Below, piece after piece: positions 1 to 6,998 of a DNA stretch of 12,002 nucleotides. Below the pieces are notes generated by a model that did no database searches, was not told the DNA's origin, and worked only from the letters and a program-made list of their open reading frames with translations. The DNA is from Thiorhodovibrio sp. Lineage in GTDB: Bacteria > Pseudomonadota > Gammaproteobacteria > Chromatiales > Chromatiaceae. Position numbers and translations under genes: made by a program. Position 1 is the stretch's first letter. Each line of letters begins with the position of its first letter. The stretch is taken from assembly GCA_007128075.1 (NCBI GenBank), contig SKYD01000029.1, positions 1 to 12,002 on the forward strand. The letters run 5' to 3'.

Positions 1-594
1 ATGCCCAACCGCGTGCATATCACCACCTCATGCTGTCAGATCAACTGCGGTGGTCAGGGCGATATCGCCATCAATGTTCAGCACACCAAGCCACCAAAGA
101 TCAATCACGATCTGGTTGCTAATGTCTGTGAACGCCCTTCAGTGGTCGCACGCTGTCCAGTGGCAGCGATTCGGCCAGCGATGGTTAATGGCAAGCCCTC
201 GCTTGAGGTCGATGAGCGCAAGTGTATCTGCTGCGGTGCCTGTTATCCGCCTTGTCCGCCGATGCAGATCAATGACGCTGAACACACCAAGCTAGCAATC
301 TGGGTGGGGGGCAATCACTCCAACGCCCGTGGCAAGCCCACCTTCCAAAAGCTGGTTGCCGCCGGGATTCCCAACAATCCGCCCCGCTGGCCAGAAGCGA
401 CGGCTATCGTCAAGCGCATCCTCAAAGCCTATAAGGAAGGCGCGCGCGATTGGGAGCGGATCAACGAATGGATCGAGCGCATCGGCTGGCCTCGCTTCTT
501 TGAAGAAGTCGAGCTGCCGTTCACCAAGTATCACATTGATACCTGGCGTGGAGCACGGGCGAGCTTTAACAGCTCTTCTTATATCCGCTTCTAA
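1..594 (+). CDS. dsrB: Dissimilatory sulfite reductase beta subunit, 3' part (5' end outside window)
   Basis: C-terminal 197 residues of DsrB, the catalytic subunit of the cytoplasmic siroheme sulfite reductase DsrAB. In sulfur oxidizers it runs in reverse and oxidizes DsrC-bound sulfur to sulfite. The CCX3C ligand motif for the siroheme-coupled [4Fe-4S] cluster is at visible residues 11-16 (CCQINC). A ferredoxin-type cluster follows, with C75-X2-C78-X2-C81-X3-C85 plus C43 and C52. The conserved DsrB tail (WPRFFEEVELPFT near 163-175, then WRGARASFNSS) is intact. Family members are about 355 residues, so roughly 160 N-terminal residues, including the first siroheme-cluster cysteine, lie before the window. 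The ATG at base 1 is therefore an internal methionine, not the start. dsrE begins 32 bp downstream on the same strand. Confidence 0.97.
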   Translation: MPNRVHITTSCCQINCGGQGDIAINVQHTKPPKINHDLVANVCERPSVVARCPVAAIRPAMVNGKPSLEVDERKCICCGACYPPCPPMQINDAEHTKLAIWVGGNHSNARGKPTFQKLVAAGIPNNPPRWPEATAIVKRILKAYKEGARDWERINEWIERIGWPRFFEEVELPFTKYHIDTWRGARASFNSSSYIRF

Positions 595-626
595 AACACG
601 GACATCCACCAGTGACGAGGGTGTAA

Positions 627-1019
627 ATGAAGTTCGCAATTCAGATCAACGAAGGACCTTACCAGCATCAGGCCTCCGATTCCGCTTATTTTTTCACCAA
701 GGCGGCGCTGGAGAAGGGGCATGAGATATTTCGTGTGTTCTTTTACCATGATGGCGTGCATAATTCGACGCGGCTCACCACGCCGCCGCAAGATGATCGC
801 CATATCGTCAATCGCTGGGCTGAACTGGCTGAACAATACGACCTCGATCTGGTGGTCTGTGTGGCTGCTGCCCAACGGCGCGGGCTGGTCGATGATGGTG
901 AGGCGAAGCGCAACGGCAAGGATGCCACCAATCTCCATCCGAAATTTCGCATCTCTGGCCTCGGGCAACTGGTCGAGGCAGCCATTCAGGCTGATCGGCT
1001 CATGGTCTTTGGCGACTGA
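627..1019 (+). CDS. dsrE: Sulfurtransferase subunit DsrE (TusD/DsrE family)
   Basis: 130 residues, the same length as A. vinosum DsrE. The conserved sulfur-binding cysteine falls at exactly position 78, within VVCVAAAQRRG. In the family, DsrE, DsrF and DsrH form a soluble alpha2-beta2-gamma2 hexamer that receives persulfide sulfur (from Rhd/TusA) and passes it to DsrC, with Cys78 of DsrE as the active residue. The ATG at 627 is preceded by GAGG at 617-620. The gene follows dsrB by 32 bp and precedes dsrF by 18 bp, so it is part of one transcript. DsrEFH occurs in sulfur oxidizers and is absent from typical sulfate reducers, so it helps set the direction of the pathway here. Confidence 0.97.
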   Translation: MKFAIQINEGPYQHQASDSAYFFTKAALEKGHEIFRVFFYHDGVHNSTRLTTPPQDDRHIVNRWAELAEQYDLDLVVCVAAAQRRGLVDDGEAKRNGKDATNLHPKFRISGLGQLVEAAIQADRLMVFGD

Positions 1020-1037
1020 TTTCTAAGGAGCAGCAGC

Positions 1038-1445
1038 ATGGCGGAAACCAAACAATTTTTCTATCTCAATCGCAAAGCGCCTTACGGCACAATTTACGCT
1101 TGGGAATCGTTAGAGGTGGTGCTGATTGGTGCCGCCTTTGATCAGGATGTGAGCCTGGCCTTTGTCGAGGACGGTGTTTATCAGCTCACTAAAAATCAGG
1201 ACACCACCGGCATCGGGATGAAAAACTTTTCGCCCACCTATGCCGCGCTTGGCGATTATGACATTAAAAAAGTCTATGTCGAGCAAGAATCGCTGACTGA
1301 ACGCGGGTTGACGCTGGATGATTTGCAGCATCTCACCTGGGAAGATGAGGACGAGGATTGGGCAGAAAAAGACTCGATCACCGTTGTCTCACGGGCTGAA
1401 ATGGCAGCGTTGATGGATGCCGCTGATGTCGTCTTTAGTTTCTAG
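1038..1445 (+). CDS. dsrF: Sulfurtransferase subunit DsrF (TusC/DsrF family)
   Basis: 135 residues, close to the A. vinosum length. It is the beta subunit of the DsrEFH hexamer, related to TusC of tRNA 2-thiolation. The N-terminal part (residues 1-45, FFYLNRKAPYGT then LEVVLIGAAFDQDVSLAF) matches the DsrE-like alpha/beta fold. The acidic stretch WEDEDEDW near 101-108 is typical of the C-terminal half. No cysteine occurs anywhere in the translation, so it cannot carry persulfide sulfur and should be structural. A strong ribosome site AAGGAG (1025-1030) sits 7 nt before the ATG. The gene lies between dsrE and dsrH with short gaps. Confidence 0.96.
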   Translation: MAETKQFFYLNRKAPYGTIYAWESLEVVLIGAAFDQDVSLAFVEDGVYQLTKNQDTTGIGMKNFSPTYAALGDYDIKKVYVEQESLTERGLTLDDLQHLTWEDEDEDWAEKDSITVVSRAEMAALMDAADVVFSF

Positions 1446-1454
1446 GGGGTTGTG

Positions 1455-1766
1455 ATGCCAACACTGCATACGGTCAACAAATCACCATTTGAAAAAACCG
1501 CCTTAGCCGCCTGTTTGGCACACGCGACCGCAGGGTCAGCAGTGTTGTTGTTCGAGGATGGCATCTATGGTGCGCTGCGCGGCTCGGCAGTCGCTGACAC
1601 TGTTGCCGCAGCACTTCAATCGGTGAAAGTATTTGCACTCGAACCCGATGTGCGGGCGCGTGGATTTGCCCCAGATCGCCTGATCGAGGGGATCGAGATT
1701 GTGGCTGACTATGCTGGCTTTGTCGATCTAGCGACAGAATACAGCAAGGTTCAGGCTTGGTTGTAA
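1455..1766 (+). CDS. dsrH: Sulfurtransferase subunit DsrH (TusB/DsrH family)
   Basis: 103 residues from the ATG at 1455. A GTG at 1452 would add only one residue. The ATG is preferred because it puts the conserved family cysteine at position 20 (LAACLAH), as in A. vinosum DsrH, and because a G-rich ribosome site (AGGGGG, 1444-1449) lies 5 nt upstream. DsrH is the gamma subunit of the DsrEFH sulfur-transfer hexamer, and its Cys20 is the second conserved thiol of the complex beside Cys78 of DsrE. The ribosome site overlaps the dsrF stop codon, which suggests translational coupling. The sequence VLLFEDGIYGAL (residues 31-42) is the usual core strand-loop of the family. Confidence 0.95.
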   Translation: MPTLHTVNKSPFEKTALAACLAHATAGSAVLLFEDGIYGALRGSAVADTVAAALQSVKVFALEPDVRARGFAPDRLIEGIEIVADYAGFVDLATEYSKVQAWL

Positions 1767-1789
1767 GCGTCAAGATCATTTTTTAACAC

Positions 1790-1794
1790 AGGAG
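1790..1794 (+). promoter_or_regulatory. Strong ribosome binding site of dsrC
   Basis: AGGAG placed 7 nt before the dsrC ATG, within an A/T-rich leader (1767-1801). It is one of the better ribosome sites in the window. This fits the general finding that DsrC is needed in higher amounts than the other Dsr proteins. Confidence 0.75.
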
Positions 1795-1801
1795 ATTCAT
1801 T

Positions 1802-2134
1802 ATGCCAATCGAAGTCAACGGAAAATCATTGGAAGTCGATGAAGAAGGCTATCTGGCCAACATTAACGACTGGGAGCCAGGGGTTGCTGATGTGATGTCG
1901 AAAGAGGACGATCTCACCCTCACCGACGAACACTGGGACATCATTAACTATCTGCGCGAATACTATGAGGAGTATCAGATTGCTCCAGCGGTGCGCGTGC
2001 TCACCAAGGCCGTCGGCAAAAAATTCGGCAAAGACAAGGGCAACAGCAAATATCTTTATGGGCTGTTCCCCTATGGGCCTGCCAAGCAGGCTTGCCGTTA
2101 TGCCGGGCTGCCCAAGCCGACTGGCTGCGTCTAA
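1802..2134 (+). CDS. dsrC: Sulfur carrier protein DsrC
   Basis: 110-residue swinging-arm protein that carries sulfur between DsrEFH, DsrAB and the DsrMKJOP complex. Both functional cysteines are present in the C-terminal arm: Cys98 (KQACRYAG) and the penultimate Cys109 (PTGCV), ten residues apart. True DsrC needs both to form the DsrC trisulfide, whereas TusE-type homologs keep only the last. The insert and arm sequence GNSKYLYGLFPYGP (residues 80-93) also separates DsrC from TusE. The strong AGGAG ribosome site fixes the start. It lies between dsrH (35-bp gap) and dsrM (74-bp gap, with a hairpin). It is cytoplasmic, with no signal peptide. Confidence 0.98.
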   Translation: MPIEVNGKSLEVDEEGYLANINDWEPGVADVMSKEDDLTLTDEHWDIINYLREYYEEYQIAPAVRVLTKAVGKKFGKDKGNSKYLYGLFPYGPAKQACRYAGLPKPTGCV

Positions 2135-2151
2135 ACACGCGCTGACTGTTT

Positions 2152-2175
2152 CTGTGGAGGTGACAGCCTCCACGG
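2152..2175 (+). promoter_or_regulatory. RNA hairpin between dsrC and dsrM
   Basis: Seven perfect G/C-rich pairs (GTGGAGG with CCTCCAC) around the 6-nt loop TGACAG, extended by one G-U and one C-G pair to a 9-bp stem. No U-run follows, so it is not a standard intrinsic terminator. Its position just after the small, probably abundant dsrC suggests a processing or 3'-end-protecting element that raises dsrC over the downstream membrane genes. The 5' arm plus loop contains GGAGGTGA, a near-complete Shine-Dalgarno consensus, held in the stem. The structure is seen in the sequence; the role is inferred. Confidence 0.6.
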
Positions 2176-2208
2176 TTCAATTCATGACTCCACTGAGGTC
2201 GCGGGAAC

Positions 2209-2940
2209 ATGTCGTTTATCTCGGATGTTTACGCTTATTTGTTCTATTTTGCCACCTTGGTGCTGGTGGCGGGGTTAGCGAACAAGATTGTGCAATATGT
2301 GCGCACCCCAGCACCGCTAAAAATTCCCACCACGCCGGCACCGACAACCAATCGCGGTGTGGTGTTGCGCATTGCCCGTGAAGTGGTGTTTTTCGAGAGT
2401 CTGTTTCGCGGCAATAAGTGGACATGGATTTTCGGGTGGATCTTTCATTTCGGTCTGTTTATGGTCACGCTGCGGCATTTACGCTATTTTTTAAATCCTG
2501 TGCCCGTGCCTTTACAAATGATCCAGCCCTTTGGCATTTATGGCGGCATGGCGATGATCGTTGGCTTGGCTGGGTTATGGGTGCGTCGCTTTGCAGTGGA
2601 TCGGGTGCGTTATGTCACCGCGTTGTCAGACCATTTAATTTTAGGATTATTGATTCTTATCGGCTGTAGCGGACTGCTGATGCGCTTTGTGATGCACACC
2701 GATATTATTCGGGTTAAAGAATTTTTTCAGGGGCTGTATCATTTTCAGATCAATCCGCTCCCAGCAGACCCTCTGTTATTGCTGCATCTGTTGCTGATCG
2801 CAGCCCTAATGATTATTTTTCCATACAGCAAACTTTTGCACGCGCAGGGACTGTTTTTTAGCCCCACGCGCAATCAGGTCGATAATCCGCGTGAGCAGCG
2901 GCATCTGGCCCCTTGGGCGCGTCGTTTCGAACAAAAATAA
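2209..2940 (+). CDS. dsrM: DsrM, membrane cytochrome b subunit of DsrMKJOP
   Basis: 243-residue integral membrane protein of the NarI-like cytochrome b family. About five hydrophobic segments are visible, near residues 9-30, 72-95, 108-126, 140-160 and 187-205. Candidate heme b ligands are His80, His90, His142 and His193, all within or at the ends of helices. In the DsrMKJOP complex it exchanges electrons between quinones and the cytoplasmic subunit DsrK, which is encoded next. The ATG at 2209 is preceded by GAGG (2195-2198). It starts after the longest gap of the operon and ends 32 bp before dsrK. Length is typical of sulfur-oxidizer DsrM; sulfate reducer forms are often longer. Confidence 0.95.
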   Translation: MSFISDVYAYLFYFATLVLVAGLANKIVQYVRTPAPLKIPTTPAPTTNRGVVLRIAREVVFFESLFRGNKWTWIFGWIFHFGLFMVTLRHLRYFLNPVPVPLQMIQPFGIYGGMAMIVGLAGLWVRRFAVDRVRYVTALSDHLILGLLILIGCSGLLMRFVMHTDIIRVKEFFQGLYHFQINPLPADPLLLLHLLLIAALMIIFPYSKLLHAQGLFFSPTRNQVDNPREQRHLAPWARRFEQK

Positions 2941-2972
2941 TGCGCACCAGCTTCGTTGGGAGAATTTAGACC

Positions 2973-4478
2973 ATGGCCAAGGCCGATTTTGCAGTTCCTG
3001 AACTAAAAGAGTATGCCGAGATTCCAGTCATTCAGCCTGGCTCGATGCAGCACTCCAGCCCGTTTAAGTCCAAGCCAGAGTTTCAAGAGGCGCTGGGCTT
3101 TCCTGGCGAATTAGCGCCCGACTGGCAAAAACAAGCCTTGGCGAAAATGGGCGATCTGCTCGGTCGCTATCGCTCGTTGCGCGTGTATCTTGATTCTTGC
3201 GTTAAATGCGGTGCCTGTACCGATAAGTGTCATTATTATCTGGGCACCAAAGACCCCAAAAATATGCCGGTGGCGCGTCAGGATCTGCTGCGCAAGGTTT
3301 ATCGGCGTTATTTCACTCTCGCCGGGCGACTCTTTCCGCAGTTAGTTGGCGCTGAAAACCTCACCGAAGAAGTCTTAGACGACTGGTATAGCTATTACCA
3401 TCAGTGTTCTCAATGTCGTCGCTGTTCAGTGTTTTGTCCTTATGGCATCGACACTGCTGAAATCTCCATGGCCGCTCGCGAGATCATGGACAGCATCGGT
3501 GTTGGGCAGAAATACTGCAATGAAATCATCGGCAAAGTTTATAAAATCGGCAACAATTTAGGGCTGCCTGGCCCGGCGTTACAAGATACGCTGGAAGGGC
3601 TTGAAGAAGATGTACTCGACGATACCGGCGTTGAGGTGAAATATCCGCTGGATCAGGAAGGTGCTGAAATTCTTTTGGTCACGCCATCGGCAGATTTCTT
3701 TGCCGAGCCACATGTTGACGGGCTGATCGGCTATGGCAAGGTCTTTCACGAAGCGGGCGTTAGCTGGACACTGAGCACGCATGCTTCTGAGGCTGCCAAT
3801 TTCGGCATGTTCATCGGCTCCTATGAGAATATGCGGCGGGTGGCGCTGCGGATTCGTGAGGCAGCGATCAAGCTCAAAGTCAAGCGGATTGTGTTTGGCG
3901 AATGCGGCCATGCGTGGCGCGTTGCCTACAGTTTTTTAAATACGCTGGTCGGCCCGTGGGACTTTCTTGACCCACGCTATCCAGTGCCGCAGCACATCTG
4001 CGAGTTTACCTATTCGCTGATTCAGCAGGGCAAGCTGCGCTTTGATAAATCACAAAACGACGACAAGGTGCTGACCTATCACGACTCCTGTAATGTGGCG
4101 CGTGCTTCACGGATGGGTGATAAGCCAGGCGGTCAATTTGAGATTCCACGCGCCATTATTCGCGCCACCTGCAATCATTTTTATGATATGGGTGAGGAAA
4201 CGATTCGTGATCGCACCTTCTGTTGCGGTGGTGGCGGTGGGCTGCTCACTGATGATCTGATGGAGGTGCGGGTGAAAGGTGCGCAGCCACGGCTGGAGGC
4301 ACTGAATAATGTGATGAAGGAGAAAGGTGTCACCCACATGGCGGCGATCTGTGCGATCTGTAAAAGTCAGTTTACCAAGGTGTTGCCTTATTATGGCATG
4401 GACATGGATCAGATCGTCAGCGTGCATCAATTAGTCTCCAATGCCATTATTCTCACCGGCCAGGATGACGACGAATAA
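2973..4478 (+). CDS. dsrK: DsrK, HdrD-like iron-sulfur subunit of DsrMKJOP
   Basis: 501-residue cytoplasmic iron-sulfur protein related to the catalytic subunit HdrD of heterodisulfide reductase. Two [4Fe-4S] ferredoxin motifs are visible: C76-X2-C79-X2-C82-X3-C86 and C145-X2-C148-X2-C151-X3-C155. The C-terminal half carries cysteine-rich motifs expected to hold the special catalytic cluster: GECGH at 309-313, DSC at 371-373, CCGGGGG at 417-423 and CAIC at 460-463. The family role is redox chemistry on the DsrC cysteine pair (thiol, disulfide or trisulfide), with electrons exchanged with heme b of DsrM. There is no signal peptide. It lies 32 bp after dsrM and 62 bp before dsrL. Confidence 0.97.
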   Translation: MAKADFAVPELKEYAEIPVIQPGSMQHSSPFKSKPEFQEALGFPGELAPDWQKQALAKMGDLLGRYRSLRVYLDSCVKCGACTDKCHYYLGTKDPKNMPVARQDLLRKVYRRYFTLAGRLFPQLVGAENLTEEVLDDWYSYYHQCSQCRRCSVFCPYGIDTAEISMAAREIMDSIGVGQKYCNEIIGKVYKIGNNLGLPGPALQDTLEGLEEDVLDDTGVEVKYPLDQEGAEILLVTPSADFFAEPHVDGLIGYGKVFHEAGVSWTLSTHASEAANFGMFIGSYENMRRVALRIREAAIKLKVKRIVFGECGHAWRVAYSFLNTLVGPWDFLDPRYPVPQHICEFTYSLIQQGKLRFDKSQNDDKVLTYHDSCNVARASRMGDKPGGQFEIPRAIIRATCNHFYDMGEETIRDRTFCCGGGGGLLTDDLMEVRVKGAQPRLEALNNVMKEKGVTHMAAICAICKSQFTKVLPYYGMDMDQIVSVHQLVSNAIILTGQDDDE

Positions 4479-4525
4479 TTCAACAGACGCACGAGCCAAT
4501 CAGGCAAGCGCGTTGTTCCCTGATG

Positions 4526-4530
4526 AGGAG
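4526..4530 (+). promoter_or_regulatory. Ribosome binding site that fixes the dsrL start
   Basis: AGGAG lies 10 nt before the ATG at 4541. An earlier in-frame ATG at 4523 directly abuts this site and has no ribosome site of its own, so the shorter protein is favoured. Confidence 0.7.
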
Positions 4531-4540
4531 TAAAAACCGC

Positions 4541-6502
4541 ATGGCGACTTCCAGCGACGAAATGACCAAGCTTTCCTGGCGCCGGTTCGAGGATGGCGAC
4601 TACATTTGGGAAAACCTGACCGAAAAGATTTTTGTTCAGGATACTTCGCACAAATGCCCCACTTATGTCCACAAAACCCCACCCTGTCAGGGCAGTTGTC
4701 CCTCGGGTGAGGACATTCGTGGTTGGCTGCAAATTGTTCGCGGACTGGAGCAGCCACCTGCTGGCATGAGCTGGCAAGAATATGCGTTTCGTCGCTCGAC
4801 GGATGCCAACCCCTTCCCGTCGATGATGGGGCGGGTGTGTCCGGCGCCCTGTCAAGACGGCTGCAATCGCAACGAGGTCGAAGACTTTGTTGGCATCAAT
4901 GCGGTTGAGCAATTCATTGGTGACACTGCAATTGCTCAGAATTTTCAATTCGATCCCGCACCAGCGGATACGGGTAAACGCATCGCAATCATCGGCGGCG
5001 GACCGGCTGGATTGGCTGGCGCCTATCAACTGCGCCGCAAGGGTCACGCCTGCACCATCTTTGAGGCCAACAGTGACCTCGGCGGGATGTTCCGCTTTGG
5101 CATTCCAGGCTATCGGGTGCCGCGTGACGCGCTGGATGCCGAGATCAACCGCATCCTCGCACTTGGACAGATTGAAGTGCGCTTGAACACCAAAGTCGGC
5201 ATTGACATCACCATCGAACAGCTTGAGCAAGACTATGATGCCGTGTTGTGGGCGATTGGCTGTCAGATGGGGCGGGGACTGCCGGTGCCTGGCTGGAAAG
5301 ACACGCCAAACTGTGTCTCTGGTGTGGCGTTTCTTAAAGCCTTTAACGAAGGGCGGATGAAAATCACCGCCGAGAAAGTGGTCTGCGTTGGCGGTGGCGA
5401 TACCTCAATTGATGTGGTCTCGGTCGCTCGCCGCTTAGGGCATATCAACAAAGACAACCACAGTGATTTGCCTGAAACCGTGATTCACGATGGCTATATT
5501 GCCCACGATTCAGCACTGACTGCTGCTGCCCAGGGCGCGCAGGTGACGCTGACCTCGCTGTTCACCCGCGACAAAATGACCGCTTCAGAACACGAAGTCC
5601 ATGATGCGCTGCACGAAGGAGTCACCGTTCTCGATGGTGTGATGCCTATCGAGGTCCTCAAAAATGACCAAGGACGCGCGACGGGGCTAAAAATCGCCAA
5701 CTGCACCATGGACGATGGTCGCCCAACGCCAATCAGCGGCACCGAGCGTATTTTAGAAGCCGATTTAATCGTCTCGGCGATTGGTCAGGGTGGCGATCTG
5801 AGCGGATTAGAAGTGCTCGATAATGGCCGTGGGCTGATGAACGCCGACAAATATTATCAGGTGCCAGATAAGCCTGGGCATTTTGTTGCTGGTGATATCA
5901 TTCGTCCGCATCTGCTCACCACCGCGATTGGTCAAGCATGGGTCGCAGCAGAATCAATTGATGATTATCTCAAACAAGCCGAACCCAAACGGCGACCGAA
6001 AGTTGATGTGCATCACTTTAATCTGCTTGCCAAGATGACCGAAGCCAAGCTGGCGCCCGAAGATTTTCATATTGCCGAGCGCGGCGATCTGCGCGGCACC
6101 TCTGATGCCAATTATGCGGTGCATAACTATGAAGATCGCTCCACTGCGGAGGTTATCCCACATGATGAGCTTTATCTAGGGCACTTTGGCTACGATGCAC
6201 GACAGCTACGCAAAGAAGAAGTGCCGACCTCAGATGAGGTGTTGGGGCATTTCAAAGAACGGGTGATCGGTTATAGCGAAGAACAGGCGATAGCCGAGGC
6301 CAAACGCTGCATGAGCTGCGGCATGTGTTTTGAGTGTGATAACTGTGTAATTTATTGCCCACAAGATGCTGTGTTCCGTGTCAAAAAAGGCGAGAACACC
6401 ACCGGGCGCTATGTCGATACCGATTATGCCAAGTGCATCGGCTGTCACATCTGTGCCGATGTGTGCCCAACCGGGTACATTAAAATGGGCTTAGGCGAGT
6501 AA
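4541..6502 (+). CDS. dsrL: DsrL, NAD(P)H-linked iron-sulfur flavoprotein
   Basis: 653 residues from ATG 4541, close to the roughly 655 of A. vinosum DsrL. It resembles the small subunit of glutamate synthase (GltD) with a ferredoxin tail. In order: N-terminal iron-sulfur cysteines (C39, C49, C53, C100, C104, C108), FAD-binding GGGPAG (152-157), pyridine nucleotide-binding GGGDTS (284-289), second FAD motif GHFVAGD (446-452), and a C-terminal ferredoxin domain with C590, C593, C596, C606 and C632-X2-C635-X2-C638-X3-C642. C599 and C602 are extra cysteines in the first ferredoxin motif. In A. vinosum DsrL couples DsrAB to NADH and is essential for sulfur oxidation. A gene of this type in a dsr cluster points to the oxidative pathway. 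The gap to dsrJ is 13 bp. Confidence 0.97.
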   Translation: MATSSDEMTKLSWRRFEDGDYIWENLTEKIFVQDTSHKCPTYVHKTPPCQGSCPSGEDIRGWLQIVRGLEQPPAGMSWQEYAFRRSTDANPFPSMMGRVCPAPCQDGCNRNEVEDFVGINAVEQFIGDTAIAQNFQFDPAPADTGKRIAIIGGGPAGLAGAYQLRRKGHACTIFEANSDLGGMFRFGIPGYRVPRDALDAEINRILALGQIEVRLNTKVGIDITIEQLEQDYDAVLWAIGCQMGRGLPVPGWKDTPNCVSGVAFLKAFNEGRMKITAEKVVCVGGGDTSIDVVSVARRLGHINKDNHSDLPETVIHDGYIAHDSALTAAAQGAQVTLTSLFTRDKMTASEHEVHDALHEGVTVLDGVMPIEVLKNDQGRATGLKIANCTMDDGRPTPISGTERILEADLIVSAIGQGGDLSGLEVLDNGRGLMNADKYYQVPDKPGHFVAGDIIRPHLLTTAIGQAWVAAESIDDYLKQAEPKRRPKVDVHHFNLLAKMTEAKLAPEDFHIAERGDLRGTSDANYAVHNYEDRSTAEVIPHDELYLGHFGYDARQLRKEEVPTSDEVLGHFKERVIGYSEEQAIAEAKRCMSCGMCFECDNCVIYCPQDAVFRVKKGENTTGRYVDTDYAKCIGCHICADVCPTGYIKMGLGE

Positions 6503-6515
6503 TCAGGGGGCGTTG

Positions 6516-6998
6516 ATGGCTAAAGCTGTTGTGACCTGGGGCATTGTCAGTTTGATGCTGATGCCTCTGCTCTATGGAACATTGGCCCAAGCCGAGGCCA
6601 TCGGCGGCTTTGTGGTGCCCACCTCCAAAGCAGCACAACTAGATCGTTGCGTGGAGCCAACCGAGGCGATGCGCCGTTATCACATGGATCTGATTCGCCA
6701 TCAGCGTGACACGACTGTGTATGGCGGTATTCGCGGCACCAAACACAGCATGTCTGGTTGTGTTGATTGTCATGCCGGACATGATGCCAGCGGGGAGCCG
6801 ATCCCCGTTGCCGCACCAGGTCAGTTTTGTCAGGCCTGTCACCATTATGCAGCGATCAAGCTCAATTGCTTTGATTGTCATGCCACAGTCCCCAAGGGCG
6901 AGGCGTGGAATCAAGAGCCAGAGCCGACTGCACCTGAAGCCAATTGGATGATGAATTTACTCGATCTGCATCTGCCGCGAGGTCGCGTCACACCATGA
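6516..6998 (+). CDS. dsrJ: DsrJ, periplasmic triheme cytochrome c
   Basis: 160 residues from ATG 6516. A TTG at 6513 is less likely, because the G-rich ribosome site (6506-6510) lies 5 nt from the ATG. A hydrophobic N-terminal segment (about residues 5-24, ending ALAQA-like) serves as uncleaved anchor or signal peptide and directs the protein to the periplasm. Three heme-binding motifs are present: CVDCH (82-86), CQACH (105-109) and CFDCH (118-122). Cys45 (LDRCVEP) matches the A. vinosum cysteine (Cys46) known as an unusual distal heme ligand in a His/Cys heme. DsrJ is the periplasmic electron or sulfur-redox module of DsrMKJOP. Its stop codon overlaps the dsrO start. Confidence 0.96.
   Translation: MAKAVVTWGIVSLMLMPLLYGTLAQAEAIGGFVVPTSKAAQLDRCVEPTEAMRRYHMDLIRHQRDTTVYGGIRGTKHSMSGCVDCHAGHDASGEPIPVAAPGQFCQACHHYAAIKLNCFDCHATVPKGEAWNQEPEPTAPEANWMMNLLDLHLPRGRVTP

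Noticed and set aside
1761..1801. Internal promoter before dsrC
   Set aside because: TTGTAA and TTAACA with 17-nt spacing match the sigma-70 consensus poorly. An internal promoter is plausible from biology but not visible here.
1965..2381. 138-codon + strand frame across the dsrC-dsrM junction
   Set aside because: It overlaps the end of dsrC and start of dsrM in another frame, and its sequence has no recognisable domain. The possible ATG at 2184 is too far from the GGAGG in the hairpin.
4523..4540. Upstream dsrL start at 4523
   Set aside because: This ATG directly abuts the ribosome site that serves ATG 4541 and has none of its own.
4427..5230. 267-codon open frame on the - strand opposite dsrK/dsrL
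   Set aside because: It lies antisense to the well-conserved dsrL coding sequence and resembles no family. It is a shadow of GC-rich codon use.
6944..6994. Upstream start for dsrO at 6944
   Set aside because: It would place 17 polar residues before the twin-arginine signal and overlap dsrJ by 55 bp. The ATGA overlap start at 6995 fits better.
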